NCBI GenBank assembly: GCA_963782965.1
Contig: CAWALV010000006.1
Span: 1,674,001-1,738,000 of the forward strand
Origin: CAWALV01 sp963782965
Lineage (GTDB): Bacteria; Actinomycetota; Actinomycetes; Acidothermales; Acidothermaceae
Length of the DNA: 64,000 nucleotides
Reading direction: 5' to 3'
Part shown: piece by piece, positions 8,724-16,930 of the stretch
Position numbering within the stretch: the stretch's first letter is position 1
Layout of the letters: every line of letters starts with the position of its first letter
Notes under the pieces: generated by a model
What the model was told of the DNA's origin: nothing
Database searches by the model: none
What the model saw: the letters and a program-made list of their open reading frames with translations, nothing else
Position numbers and translations under genes: made by a program

Positions 8724-9406
8724 GGATTCATCTCCGTCCACTGCGCACCGGTATGTTCCGGGCCCGCTGCACCCGGCTCGTCGGCCGTGCGGTTCATGGA
8801 CTCCTCGACGAGATGGGGGTGGCCGAAGGTGGTGAAGTGCTCCACGGGCACCCGCACGAACAACGCAGCAGACCGGACGACGAGCACGGGCTGCTCCCCC
8901 GCCGAGTCGGCGGTCGTCAACCGGCCTTCTGCCGCCGTGAAAATCTTGCGCGCCGACACCCCAAGGCACACGGCCTCGATCCGCACCGTCGAGCCGATCG
9001 CAACCGGCGCGAGGAAGTCGGTCTCCAGTCGCGCAGTGACCGCCGGCATGCGCAACAGCCACAACAGGGTCGCCTGGGTTTCGTCGAGCGCGGCGGTCAG
9101 CAGACCACCGTGGGCCAGCCCGGGTGCACCCTCATGGTCGCCGGTGACGACGAACTCGGAGGTGACACGCACCCCGTCGCCGACGACGAACTTCATGTGC
9201 AGGCCACCGGCCTGTTCGCTGCCGCAGCCGTAGCAGCGCGTGTAGTGCTGACCAAGCACCGAGCCGGGCGGCGGCGCGTCGGGCCCCGCCACGCCCGGCG
9301 CCAGATCTGCGGGCAACGACAACGGCGCGAGCAGCCCGAAAGCGGGCGGCCGGCCGCCGTCCGCAGACTTACCGTCGGGACGGTCGGGAGACGGAAAGGG
9401 GGTCAC
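8720..9406 (-). CDS. PaaI-like hotdog-fold thioesterase
   Basis: Predicted 228-residue single-domain hotdog thioesterase. An N-terminal tail of about 70 residues carries a Cys pair (RCYGCGSEQAGGLH), followed by the hotdog core with the PaaI-type GLAHGGLLTAALDE motif and LETDFLAPVAIGSTV. It would hydrolyse an acyl-CoA; the substrate is not evident. The start is uncertain: GTG at 9406 is used, and another in-frame GTG lies at 9427. It is divergent from the DUF3093 gene and overlaps dut by 4 nt. It is unrelated in position to the paaI of the phenylacetate cluster. Confidence 0.85.
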   Translation of the reverse strand: MTPFPSPDRPDGKSADGGRPPAFGLLAPLSLPADLAPGVAGPDAPPPGSVLGQHYTRCYGCGSEQAGGLHMKFVVGDGVRVTSEFVVTGDHEGAPGLAHGGLLTAALDETQATLLWLLRMPAVTARLETDFLAPVAIGSTVRIEAVCLGVSARKIFTAAEGRLTTADSAGEQPVLVVRSAALFVRVPVEHFTTFGHPHLVEESMNRTADEPGAAGPEHTGAQWTEMNP

Positions 9407-9479
9407 GATCCGCGAGACTACCCGCACCGCTCGACCGGGCGGACGCGCGCGCACCGGCCCGGTGCGTAGCCTTGGCAGC

Positions 9480-10025
9480 ATGCCCGCGACCGCACCGGTG
9501 AAGGCGCCCGCACCGCAGTTCCACGAGCGGCGAACCGTGCCGTGGTGGTGGTGGGTGGTGGCGATCGGTTTCGTCGTCCCGACCGCCGAGGCGGTCGTCG
9601 TCCTCGGACCCCAGACCTCGGTGCGCGCCGGCTGGGGTGCCGCGATCGCCTGCCTGGTGGTCTGCGTCGTCCTGGTCGCCGTCGCGCTGCTTGGCCTCTC
9701 GCGCTCGCAGGTCGTGCTGGACGCCGACGGGCTGCATGCGGATCGCCAGCACCTGCGGGCGGGGTCCATCGGCCGGGTGCGCGTGCTCGACCGCGACACC
9801 GCGCGCGCCGTGCTCGGGCGCCAGGCGCGGGCGGACGCCGTCCTGAGCCTGCGGCCCTGGGTGCGCGGGGTCGTGCAGATCGAGGTCGTCGATCCCGGCG
9901 ACCCGACACCGTACTGGGTCGTCGGATGTCGCCACCCGACCGAACTCGCCGCCGCGCTCGAGGAGTTGCGGGCTGTGACGGCCGCCCAAGGCGTGTCGGG
10001 TTCACGCGCCGGCAGCGTGGAATAG
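9480..10025 (+). CDS. DUF3093 membrane protein
   Basis: Predicted 181-residue protein. Two adjacent hydrophobic segments (about residues 20-70: WWWWVVAIGFVVPTAEAVVVL and AAIACLVVCVVLVAVALLGL) are followed by a soluble PH-like domain (SQVVLDADGLHADRQHL, ILVEV-type strands). This is the layout of the actinobacterial DUF3093 family (Rv2698-like). The function is unknown. The ATG at 9480 is chosen; an in-frame GTG at 9462 would add six residues. It sits between the divergent thioesterase/dut operon and the DUF4235 gene. Confidence 0.9.
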   Translation: MPATAPVKAPAPQFHERRTVPWWWWVVAIGFVVPTAEAVVVLGPQTSVRAGWGAAIACLVVCVVLVAVALLGLSRSQVVLDADGLHADRQHLRAGSIGRVRVLDRDTARAVLGRQARADAVLSLRPWVRGVVQIEVVDPGDPTPYWVVGCRHPTELAAALEELRAVTAAQGVSGSRAGSVE

Positions 10026-10073
10026 ACCTCGCGAGACGGGTAGCAGATCGAGCAGTCGAAAGAGGGCGGCGGC

Positions 10074-10388
10074 GTGGGCAAGAAGAGCAAAGCGAAGAAG
10101 AGTGCGTCACCGGGTGGCGAGGCGAACGGGAAGTTGGAGTCGTTCGCCCTCAACGCCTATACGGGCGCGGCCGCGGTCATCGCGGGGGTTCTCGCCCGCA
10201 AGGCGGTCGAAAAGGTATGGGGAAAGGCGCTCGGCCGGACGCCACCGAACGAGCCCGAGTCGCTCGACGTGCACTGGGCTGAGGCGATCGGCTGGTCGGC
10301 GTTGTCGGGCACGACGGTTGCGATCGCCCGCCTCATGGCGACCCGCAAGGCAACCGATGTCTGGGCGCGCGCGAAACGCGAGCAGTAG
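10074..10388 (+). CDS. DUF4235 family protein
   Basis: Predicted 104-residue protein, GTG start preceded by GAGGGCGG. The N-terminus is strongly basic (GKKSKAKKSASPGG); two hydrophobic stretches follow (YTGAAAVIAGVLARKAVEKVW and EAIGWSALSGTTVAIARLM), with the DUF4235-type ending in ATDVWARAKREQ. Probably a small membrane-associated protein of unknown role. Its stop codon lies inside a palindrome that may act as a terminator. I recall DUF4235 genes commonly near dut/DUF4193 in actinobacteria. Confidence 0.85.
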   Translation: MGKKSKAKKSASPGGEANGKLESFALNAYTGAAAVIAGVLARKAVEKVWGKALGRTPPNEPESLDVHWAEAIGWSALSGTTVAIARLMATRKATDVWARAKREQ

Positions 10389-10449
10389 GACCTACTGCTC
10401 AGCGTTCGCCGGCGCGGGTGCCTCATCGGTACGGGGCCTGACTCAGGCC
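10380..10449. terminator. two short palindromes between converging genes
   Basis: A palindrome at 10380-10400 (stem GAGCAGTA/TACTGCTC, loop GGACC) includes the DUF4235 stop codon. A second at 10435-10449 (GGCCTGA c TCAGGCC) includes the end of the DUF4193 gene. Neither has a T-tract. They probably act as bidirectional 3' hairpins for the two convergent genes, but termination is inferred. Confidence 0.5.
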
Positions 10450-10742
10450 GCGCACTCCCGGCAGATCATCTGCGTGCCGGAACCGGTCGCAAGCTGGCTG
10501 CGGTGGTGCACCAGGAAACAACGCGAACACGTGAACTCGTCAGCCTGCCGCGGGAGCACCCGCAGCGAGAGCTCCTCGTTGGACAGGTCCGCGCCCGGGA
10601 GCTCGAAGGACTCGGCCAGGTCGGCCTCGTCGCCTTCGAACACGCCGGTTTGCCGATCGGCCCGGCGTGCCTTCAACTCCTCGATGCTGTCTTCGCCAAG
10701 GTCTTCGTCGACCTTGCGCGGGGTGTCGTAGTCCGTCGCCAT
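10443..10742 (-). CDS. DUF4193 zinc-ribbon protein
   Basis: Predicted 99-residue protein, highly typical of the actinobacterial DUF4193 family (Rv2699c-like). It starts MATDYDTPRKVDEDLGEDS, is acidic in the middle and ends in a four-cysteine zinc ribbon (CSRC at about 70-73 and CREC near the C-terminus). The ATG at 10742 has GGAGG seven bases upstream; longer forms starting upstream are unlikely. No enzyme motif is present. A nucleic-acid or RNA-polymerase-related role is only a guess. Confidence 0.95.
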   Translation of the reverse strand: MATDYDTPRKVDEDLGEDSIEELKARRADRQTGVFEGDEADLAESFELPGADLSNEELSLRVLPRQADEFTCSRCFLVHHRSQLATGSGTQMICRECAA

Positions 10743-11150
10743 CGGGGTCCTCCGTGAGCGGTTCTCACTCATAGGTAGTTCTTAGGTCGTGCCTGCTCGG
10801 TACTGCGGCTGCCTGCGCCCGGCCGCACTGCCGATCGCTGGTGGCGCGCAATGTAACGCTCGACCGGGCCAAGTTGTGCCCGGCCCGGAGCGCAGATTGT
10901 GCCCTATTCCGGCCCGAGACGCGATCTCGACCCGCCGCACGGCTGTGCGGGTGTCGGCGAGGGGCGTCCCGACGCCTGATTCGGGCGCTACCAGCAGCTC
11001 CGGCAGACCCAGCACAACGTCCGCCGCCCGTCCGGTATGCCCGGGCTTCTCACGCCCAACCGTGCCCGCTCTCGGCCGCCCGCCCCACCGCGCTGGCTGC
11101 GCGGTATTGGATCAGCACATCGGCGTGGCGCCCCCCGGACCTGAGCGATC
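10743..11150. other. intergenic stretch without a supported gene
   Basis: About 400 nt separate DUF4193 and suhB. Short open frames exist on both strands but none has a convincing start site or recognisable protein. In mycobacteria a gene (Rv2700/cei) lies at this place; no equivalent is seen. One small hairpin, CCGGGC/GCCCGG with an 8-nt loop, lies at 10864-10883. The region nearest 10743 must hold the DUF4193 promoter. Confidence 0.6.
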
Positions 11151-11951
11151 TCAGCCGCGATCCGCACCCAGCTGCAGCAGCAGGTCGTGGAGCGACCCGA
11201 AGAGGCCGGTCGGCGCGGCCACCAGAAACTCACCGGACGGCGCCAGCCCACCCGCTCCCTCGACCCGGGCCCCCGCTTCGGCCGCGATCAGGCCCGCGGC
11301 GGCGAAGTCCCACAGGTTCAAGCCGCGCTCGTAGTAGGCATCGACTCGCCCGCACCCGAGCGAGCACAAATCCAAGGAGGCCGCGCCGAACCGGCGGATG
11401 TCGCGGACGACCGGCAGCAGGTGACGGACGACCTCGGCCTGGCTGGCCCGCCGCCGCGCGTCGTAGCCGAAACCGGTGGCGACCAGCGCCTGATCCAGCC
11501 GGTCGCAGCCGCTGACCGAGATCGGCTTGCCGTTCAGGTACGCGCCGCTGCCGCGGGTCGCCGTGAACAACTCGGCCTTGCTCGGGTCGAGGACCGCGCC
11601 CGCCTCGACCGTGCCGTCGACCTCGACCGCGATCGAGACCGCCCACTGCGGGATGCCGTACAGGTAGTTGACGGTGCCGTCGATGGGGTCGACGATCCAA
11701 CGCACCCGGCGCCCCGTGCTGGCCCCGGCGTCCTGCCCCTCCTCGCCGAGGATCGCGTCGTCGGGCCGCTGCCTACGGATGGTCTCGCCGATCAACCGCT
11801 CGGCCGCGGTGTCCATCTGGGTCACGACGTCGGTCGGCGTCGACTTCGTCGAGACCCGCAGGTCACCCGAGACCGCTCCCACCAACATCTCCCCGGCGGC
11901 GCGGGCCGCTGAGACGGCAAGGTCGAGCAGGCCGCCGACCTCGCCGCTCAC
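11151..11951 (-). CDS. suhB: inositol-1-monophosphatase family protein
   Basis: Predicted 266-residue Mg2+-dependent, Li+-sensitive-type phosphatase hydrolysing inositol 1-phosphate, supplying inositol for phosphatidylinositol or mycothiol. The family motifs are visible: TDVVTQMDTAAERLI, LGEEG (metal Glu), WIVDPIDGTVNYLYG (metal Asp residues and Thr) and LNLWDFAAAGLIAAEAG (metal Asp). The GTG start at 11951 overlaps the S9 peptidase stop as GTGA and has GGAG five bases upstream. Position between DUF4193 and ppgK-side genes matches remembered Rv2701c. Confidence 0.94.
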   Translation of the reverse strand: MSGEVGGLLDLAVSAARAAGEMLVGAVSGDLRVSTKSTPTDVVTQMDTAAERLIGETIRRQRPDDAILGEEGQDAGASTGRRVRWIVDPIDGTVNYLYGIPQWAVSIAVEVDGTVEAGAVLDPSKAELFTATRGSGAYLNGKPISVSGCDRLDQALVATGFGYDARRRASQAEVVRHLLPVVRDIRRFGAASLDLCSLGCGRVDAYYERGLNLWDFAAAGLIAAEAGARVEGAGGLAPSGEFLVAAPTGLFGSLHDLLLQLGADRG

Positions 11952-14038
11952 AACAGCTCCGGCCGCGACCACGGCCGGCCGAGCACGTGATGGTCGAGGA
12001 ACGCGAACACGGTCTCGTACCAGACCTTCGCGTTACCCGGGCCGAGTATCCAGTGGTGCTCGTCGGGGAAGTAGAGGAACTTGGCGTCGACGCCGTGCCA
12101 CAGCAGGTCCGACCACAGCCGGAGCCCTTCCGCGATCGGCACCCGGTAGTCCTTGTCACCGTGGACGACGAGCATCGGGGTGCGCACCGACGCGACGTGG
12201 CGGTGCGGGCTGTTGAGTTCATAGCGTTCCGGCCGGGTGAGCGGGTGACCCCACTCCTGCATCCATTCACCGGAGTGGTCGGTCACGCCGACGAACTGTT
12301 CCAGGTTCCACAGGCTGGCGTGCGTGACGACGGCCTTGAACCGGTCGGTGTGACCGGCGATCCAGTTCGCCATGTAACCGCCGTACGACCCGCCCATCGC
12401 GGCGGTCCGCGACTCGTCGATATCCGGACGCGCGACCGTTTCATCGGTGATGGCCATCAAGTCGCCGAAAGGCACCGGCCCCCACTGCTGCCACGCCCGC
12501 TCGATGAAGGCGTCGCCATACCCCTGCGACAGGGCGGGGTCCGGCAGCAACACGGCCCAGCCGCGGGTGGCCAGCAACCACGGATTCCAGCGCCAACTCC
12601 AGGAGTCCCAGCTCATCAACGGACCACCGTGGACCCACAGTGCGAGGGGCGCCGGTTGCGCGGCCGAGGCGGTCTCCGGCAGCACCAACCAGCCACGGAC
12701 GCGGGCGCCGTCGGGCCGCTCGACCTCGACCTCGTCGACACGGCCGGGGACTGCGCCGATCGCACCCGGGGCGGGCAGCGCCGGCGGCGTCTGGTCGACG
12801 GCGTCGACGTCGACGCGCACCGGCGTCGGTGGCGCATCGATGCGCGAACGCAACGCGAACACGTGTCGCCCGTCGGGCGCGACCTGCACCTCGCTGTACG
12901 AGCCGTCGGCCGCAAGTCGGGCGACGGCACCCGACTCGACGTCCACGCGAAACAGCGGGCGGCGACCGCGCTCGTCGGCCACGAAGAAAACGCTTGCGCC
13001 GTCGGCAGAAAATGTCGGTGCAGCCGGCCACAGCGGGAACCCGGGCAGCAGGTCGCGGGAATCGCCCCGGGCGAGATCGAACAACCTGAGCGTCATGGTC
13101 GGCGGTCGTTCGGTGTCGCCTTCACGTTCGTCGACGCACACCGCGTAACGACGATCGGGCGATATCGCAGGGTGATCGAAGCTGTGCTTGTCGGGGCGAT
13201 CGAACTGCTGCGCGAGCACGACGCGCTCGCCGGTTTCGGTGTCGACCGATACCAGCGCCTGCCCCTCGAAGCCCCGCCCGAGAGGGGTACGCCAGCCGGC
13301 GAGAACGAGCGAACCGTCGTCGCTCACCGCGATGCCGACGTCCTCGAGGGCGCGGCCCGGCGTCGGCGTCAGGTCGCGCGCCGAATGCTCGGCCGAACCG
13401 TCGCGCAGCGACGTGCCGGCAGGCTCCACGGCAAGCAGGCGGGGATGGTCGGGACCGACGTCGTGGTCCCAATGCCGGACCGGGGCCGATTCGTGCAGAA
13501 TCGCGCTCACTCCGGCGTCACCACGGGCCTGCCGACGTTCCTCGTCGCCGGTGTAGACGCCGGGCAGCACGCGACATGTCACGAAGACCTGGCCGGAGCG
13601 CCGCGCCACCAGCACCCGATCGATGTCGGAAGGCAGCGTGAGCACCGGGCGCGATTCGCCGCCCACGGCGGGCAACAGCCACAGTGCCGCAGTGCCCGGT
13701 GCCCGACCGCCGGCCTGTGGCGATGCCGCGCCGGCGGGCCGTTTCGAGACGAACACCAGATCGCCGTCCGGCAGGAACGCGGGGTTCTTCTCACCCTCGG
13801 CCGACCACGTCAGCCGCCGCGGCGCAGCTGCGCCGGCGGGGTCGAGCTCCCACAGCGACGTGATGTAGCTCTTGCGGTCCGGCGCGATCGTCTGCGCCGA
13901 GCAGACCAGGCGGTGGCCGTCAGGGGACAACACCAGACCGGTGACGCGCGGGACGGCGAGATAGCGGTCGAGGTGGTCGAAGACTGCCGAGGTGTCGGCG
14001 GGCTCAGGGCCCGCGCGTTCGGGATCTTCGGTCACCAT
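11948..14038 (-). CDS. S9 family (prolyl oligopeptidase-type) serine peptidase
   Basis: Predicted 696-residue cytoplasmic peptidase. An N-terminal beta-propeller (about residues 25-430, with repeated LSPDGHRLV, FLPDGDLVF and FSADGASVFF blades) covers a C-terminal alpha/beta-hydrolase. The catalytic Ser is in GGSYGGYMANW, the Asp in VVHGDKDYRVP and the His in FPDEHHWIL. No signal peptide is visible. It probably cleaves short peptides as a dipeptidyl- or acylaminoacyl-peptidase; specificity cannot be read. The ATG at 14038 is clear. It overlaps suhB by 4 nt and lies 79 nt after ferrochelatase. Confidence 0.95.
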   Translation of the reverse strand: MVTEDPERAGPEPADTSAVFDHLDRYLAVPRVTGLVLSPDGHRLVCSAQTIAPDRKSYITSLWELDPAGAAAPRRLTWSAEGEKNPAFLPDGDLVFVSKRPAGAASPQAGGRAPGTAALWLLPAVGGESRPVLTLPSDIDRVLVARRSGQVFVTCRVLPGVYTGDEERRQARGDAGVSAILHESAPVRHWDHDVGPDHPRLLAVEPAGTSLRDGSAEHSARDLTPTPGRALEDVGIAVSDDGSLVLAGWRTPLGRGFEGQALVSVDTETGERVVLAQQFDRPDKHSFDHPAISPDRRYAVCVDEREGDTERPPTMTLRLFDLARGDSRDLLPGFPLWPAAPTFSADGASVFFVADERGRRPLFRVDVESGAVARLAADGSYSEVQVAPDGRHVFALRSRIDAPPTPVRVDVDAVDQTPPALPAPGAIGAVPGRVDEVEVERPDGARVRGWLVLPETASAAQPAPLALWVHGGPLMSWDSWSWRWNPWLLATRGWAVLLPDPALSQGYGDAFIERAWQQWGPVPFGDLMAITDETVARPDIDESRTAAMGGSYGGYMANWIAGHTDRFKAVVTHASLWNLEQFVGVTDHSGEWMQEWGHPLTRPERYELNSPHRHVASVRTPMLVVHGDKDYRVPIAEGLRLWSDLLWHGVDAKFLYFPDEHHWILGPGNAKVWYETVFAFLDHHVLGRPWSRPELL

Positions 14039-14117
14039 GTGCCGACCTTATCCGCGACGACCGGCGCAAGGATGCCGATCCGAAAGCCGTTGGCCACGAG
14101 CCGATACCGGAACAGAG

Positions 14118-15143
14118 CTAGCCGGGGCGGCAGCACCCGGGGGCGCAGACGTCGTGCGCAGGCCCGAACTCCCCGAGAGCCCGCGGCGCGACCTCGCCAC
14201 ACCGTTCCCGCACGAGTTCGACCACCATTGCGGCGAACCGGGGATCCGCAGTTGCGGTCGCCGCCCGCGCAAAGGTGATTCCGAGCTCGGCGGCCTTGGC
14301 CGCCGCTTGCGTGTCGAGATCGTAGACGACCTCCATGTGGTCGGAGACGAACCCGATCGGCACGACGACGACGGCCGGTGTGCCGGCTGCGGCAAGAGCT
14401 TCGAGCCGGTCGCCGATGTCGGGCTCCAACCAAGGAGCCGACGGCGAGCCGCTGCGGCTGCAATACGAAAGCGACGCATCGCGCACGGAACCGTGTCGTG
14501 CAACGCGGTCGACGATGAGCCGCATCGCCTCACCGAGTTGCGCCGTGTACAGGCCGCCGGCGGGGCCGCTCGCGGCATCCATCGGATTCGGGATCGAATG
14601 CGCGACGAATGCGAGGTGCGCGGAGTCTCGCACCGGCGCCGGCAGGGTTTCCAGCGCCGCACGCACCGAATCGACCATCGGCTCGATGAAGCCGGGATGG
14701 TTGAAGTACTGCCTCAACCGGTCGACGCGGGGTGCGTCTACTCCGACCTCGGCTCGCGCTCGCTCGATCGCGTCGAGGTATTGGCGGCAACTCGAGAAAC
14801 TGCCGTAGGCAGACGTGAGGAAGGCAATCGCCGACGTAACGCCGTCGTCGCGCATCTGCGCGAGCGTCTCGGTCAGCGTCGGGGCCCAGTGCCGGTTGCC
14901 CCAGTACACCGGCAGGTCGACCGACTCGCGCGCCAGTTCGGCCCGGACGGCGGCAGCCAGTTCGCGGTTGCGCGCGTTGATCGGGCTGACGCCGCCGAAG
15001 AGGTAGTAGTGCTCGGCGACCGCTTCGAGACGCTCGCGGGGTATCCCCCGGCCCTCGGTCACGTTCTCGAGGAAGGGCATCACGTCGTCCATGCCCTCCG
15101 GCCCACCGAAGGAGACGACGAGCAACGCGTCGTAAGGTCGCAT
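14118..15143 (-). CDS. hemH: ferrochelatase, coproporphyrin type (CpfC/HemH)
   Basis: Predicted 341-residue enzyme inserting Fe2+ into a porphyrin. In Gram-positive lineages this family acts on coproporphyrin III in the coproporphyrin-dependent heme pathway. Recognisable stretches are LLVVSFGGPEGMDDVMPFL, VYWGNRHWAPTL, LAFVAHSIPNPM with the catalytic His, and VVVVPIGFVSDHMEVVYD with the catalytic Glu. The C-terminus carries C333, C337 and C338 (DVCAPGCC), consistent with the [2Fe-2S] cluster of actinobacterial ferrochelatases. The ATG at 15143 is used; upstream in-frame starts would run into the divergent adk promoter. Confidence 0.95.
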   Translation of the reverse strand: MRPYDALLVVSFGGPEGMDDVMPFLENVTEGRGIPRERLEAVAEHYYLFGGVSPINARNRELAAAVRAELARESVDLPVYWGNRHWAPTLTETLAQMRDDGVTSAIAFLTSAYGSFSSCRQYLDAIERARAEVGVDAPRVDRLRQYFNHPGFIEPMVDSVRAALETLPAPVRDSAHLAFVAHSIPNPMDAASGPAGGLYTAQLGEAMRLIVDRVARHGSVRDASLSYCSRSGSPSAPWLEPDIGDRLEALAAAGTPAVVVVPIGFVSDHMEVVYDLDTQAAAKAAELGITFARAATATADPRFAAMVVELVRERCGEVAPRALGEFGPAHDVCAPGCCRPG

Positions 15144-15190
15144 AGCCGCAATCCTGCCAAGTGCCCGCACCAGACCGAACGGAGCACCTC

Positions 15191-15769
15191 ATGCGCGTGC
15201 TGTTCATCGGTCCGCCGGGTTCGGGCAAGGGCACGCAGGGCCGCCGGATCGCGGACAGGTTCCACGTCGTGTACCTCTCATCCGGTGAGATGTTGCGGGC
15301 GGAAGTCGCTGCCGGCACGACGCTCGGCCGAAAGGTCGCGCTCGATCTCGCGAACGGCGACCTCGTGCCCGATGACGTGATGTTGGAGTTGCTGCGTGAT
15401 CCGCTGGAACGCGCACTCGCCTCCGGCGGCTACGTGCTGGACGGCTTCCCGCGCAACGTCACGCAGGCTGGACAGCTCGACGCCTGGGCCGCCGAGATCG
15501 GCGCATCGCCGCAAGCAGCGTGCTGGTTCGACGTCGAGGAGGAGGAACTGTTGCGGCGCACGCGTAGCCGGGCTCGCATCGAGGGGCGCGGGGACGACAA
15601 GGAACCCGTCACCCGGCACCGCATCGAGGTCTACCTGCAGGAGACCGCGCCGCTGGTGGCGTACTACCGCGACGCCGGCATCGTGATCCGCGTCGACGCC
15701 GCGCGCGACGTCGACGCGGTGACGGCGCAGTTGCTGGCGGAACTGGACGGCTTGGCACCGCGCAGCTGA
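15191..15769 (+). CDS. adk: adenylate kinase family nucleoside monophosphate kinase
   Basis: Predicted 192-residue kinase making ADP from AMP and ATP. The Walker A motif GPPGSGKGTQG sits at residues 7-17, with the NMP-binding SSGEMLRAEV, the DGFPRN motif and a short LID without zinc cysteines (RARIEGRGDDKEP). ATG 15191 follows GGAG. It is close to the usual short-Adk length. Most actinobacteria carry the housekeeping adk beside secY, so this copy divergent from ferrochelatase may be a second paralogue. Confidence 0.9.
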   Translation: MRVLFIGPPGSGKGTQGRRIADRFHVVYLSSGEMLRAEVAAGTTLGRKVALDLANGDLVPDDVMLELLRDPLERALASGGYVLDGFPRNVTQAGQLDAWAAEIGASPQAACWFDVEEEELLRRTRSRARIEGRGDDKEPVTRHRIEVYLQETAPLVAYYRDAGIVIRVDAARDVDAVTAQLLAELDGLAPRS

Positions 15770-15880
15770 CGGTGGTTGATCATGCCGATTTGCGACACAC
15801 CTCATGGCGCATCTCGTGGCCGCCGCGCGCGATCGGACCGCGGCCGGTATGGTCGAGCGGCACGAGGTTCCCTCGCGGAA

Positions 15881-15896
15881 CGCGGTGATCACCGCG
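15881..15896. promoter_or_regulatory. 16-bp perfect palindrome upstream of sepH
   Basis: CGCGGTGATCACCGCG is a perfect palindrome ending 27 nt before the sepH ATG, in the 154-nt gap after adk. Its position suits an operator or a 5'UTR structure. No regulator is recognised. Confidence 0.4.
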
Positions 15897-15923
15897 ATTC
15901 GGCGGCTGGCGGCAGGATGGGGC

Positions 15924-16805
15924 ATGGCAGAGCTGCGACTCGTCGGTCTGAGCGAAGACGGCAAGTATCTTGTGCTCGCCGAGCCCGACGGGACGACGCA
16001 TCAGGCAGAGATCGACGAGCGGCTCCGTGCCGGCGTGAACGGGCACCTGTCCCGCCTCGGCCAGTTGACGATGGCGCTGGAGAGCCGTATCTCCCCGCGC
16101 GAGATCCAAGACCGCATCCGCGCCGGCGAATCACCTGAGCACCTGGCCCAAAGTGCCGGGGTACCGCTCGAACGGGTGTTGCGCTTCGTCGGGCCCGTGT
16201 TGCGCGAACGCGAACACGTGGCGGAACAGGCCCGCCAGGCGCGCATCACCACCGCGCGCGGCGGAACCGGCCCCAGCGCACTCCTTGCCGACGTCGTCGA
16301 GCGGGCCGGGCGGCGGCGCGGCTTCGACCCCGACGATGCACAGTGGGACTCCGCTCGACGCGAAGACCACAGTTGGGTCGTGACCGTGACCTGGCCGGAC
16401 GGCGCCGTGGCCACCTGGGCACTCGACGTGCTGCACCGCCACGCCGCTCCGGTCGACCCGGTCGCGCGGCAGGTCAGCGGCATCAGCGCAACCGACGCGG
16501 ACCAGGACGTCGACGAGCTCGCCGACGAGGCCCCGCCCGACACTCACGACACCATCGACCTGTCCGGGACTGGTGAAGCGACGATCCGGCCGTTCGTGCC
16601 GAGAGCCGTCGCGCCCGCTGAGCAGCTGGTGGCCGAGGCCCGGCAGGCCCCCCTCGACGAGCCGGCGGAGGAGCCGGAGGCCGCCGCCGGAAAGCGGGAC
16701 GCCGAGCCCGCTGCGCGCGCCGGCTCCACCGGTAGCCGCGGGTCACGACGCGCGCGGGTGCCGAAGTGGGACGACATCGTCTTCGGGATGAAGCCGAAGG
16801 ACTGA
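15924..16805 (+). CDS. sepH: septation protein SepH (DUF3071)
   Basis: Predicted 293-residue actinobacterial cell-division protein; characterised SepH stimulates FtsZ assembly and helps place the septum. It starts MAELRLVGLSEDGKYLVLAE, with a conserved N-terminal domain and helix-turn-helix-like segment (about residues 50-100: ISPREIQDRIRAGESPEHLA, VLRFVGPVLRERE). A second conserved block (SWVVTVTWPDG, TWALD) precedes an acidic disordered linker, and the C-terminus is the typical VPKWDDIVFGMK. The start has a purine-rich GGCAGGATGGGG upstream. A hairpin begins at its stop codon. Confidence 0.95.
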   Translation: MAELRLVGLSEDGKYLVLAEPDGTTHQAEIDERLRAGVNGHLSRLGQLTMALESRISPREIQDRIRAGESPEHLAQSAGVPLERVLRFVGPVLREREHVAEQARQARITTARGGTGPSALLADVVERAGRRRGFDPDDAQWDSARREDHSWVVTVTWPDGAVATWALDVLHRHAAPVDPVARQVSGISATDADQDVDELADEAPPDTHDTIDLSGTGEATIRPFVPRAVAPAEQLVAEARQAPLDEPAEEPEAAAGKRDAEPAARAGSTGSRGSRRARVPKWDDIVFGMKPKD

Positions 16806-16823
16806 CACCGCTTCACCGGTGTC
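16804..16823 (+). terminator. hairpin at the sepH stop codon
   Basis: GACACCG / CGGTGTC form a 7-bp stem with a 6-nt loop beginning inside the stop codon. There is no T-run immediately after it, so terminator function is probable but not certain. Confidence 0.5.
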
Positions 16824-16930
16824 GTCCGGTGACTTTCTGAACTTTCTTCGGCCGAGGCGTATCAGCCTGCCCGGTAGCGGCTCTTGTTGGGCGACATGGC
16901 AAGAGCCCGGCCGAAGGAGGCGCAGTCGCG

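Noticed and set aside
10782..11015. Short minus-strand frame in the DUF4193-suhB gap
   Set aside because: No ribosome-binding site, no family resemblance and Arg/Pro-rich composition.
11987..14278. 763-codon plus-strand open frame opposite the S9 peptidase
   Set aside because: No recognisable domains, and it is opposite a complete S9 peptidase with an intact catalytic triad.
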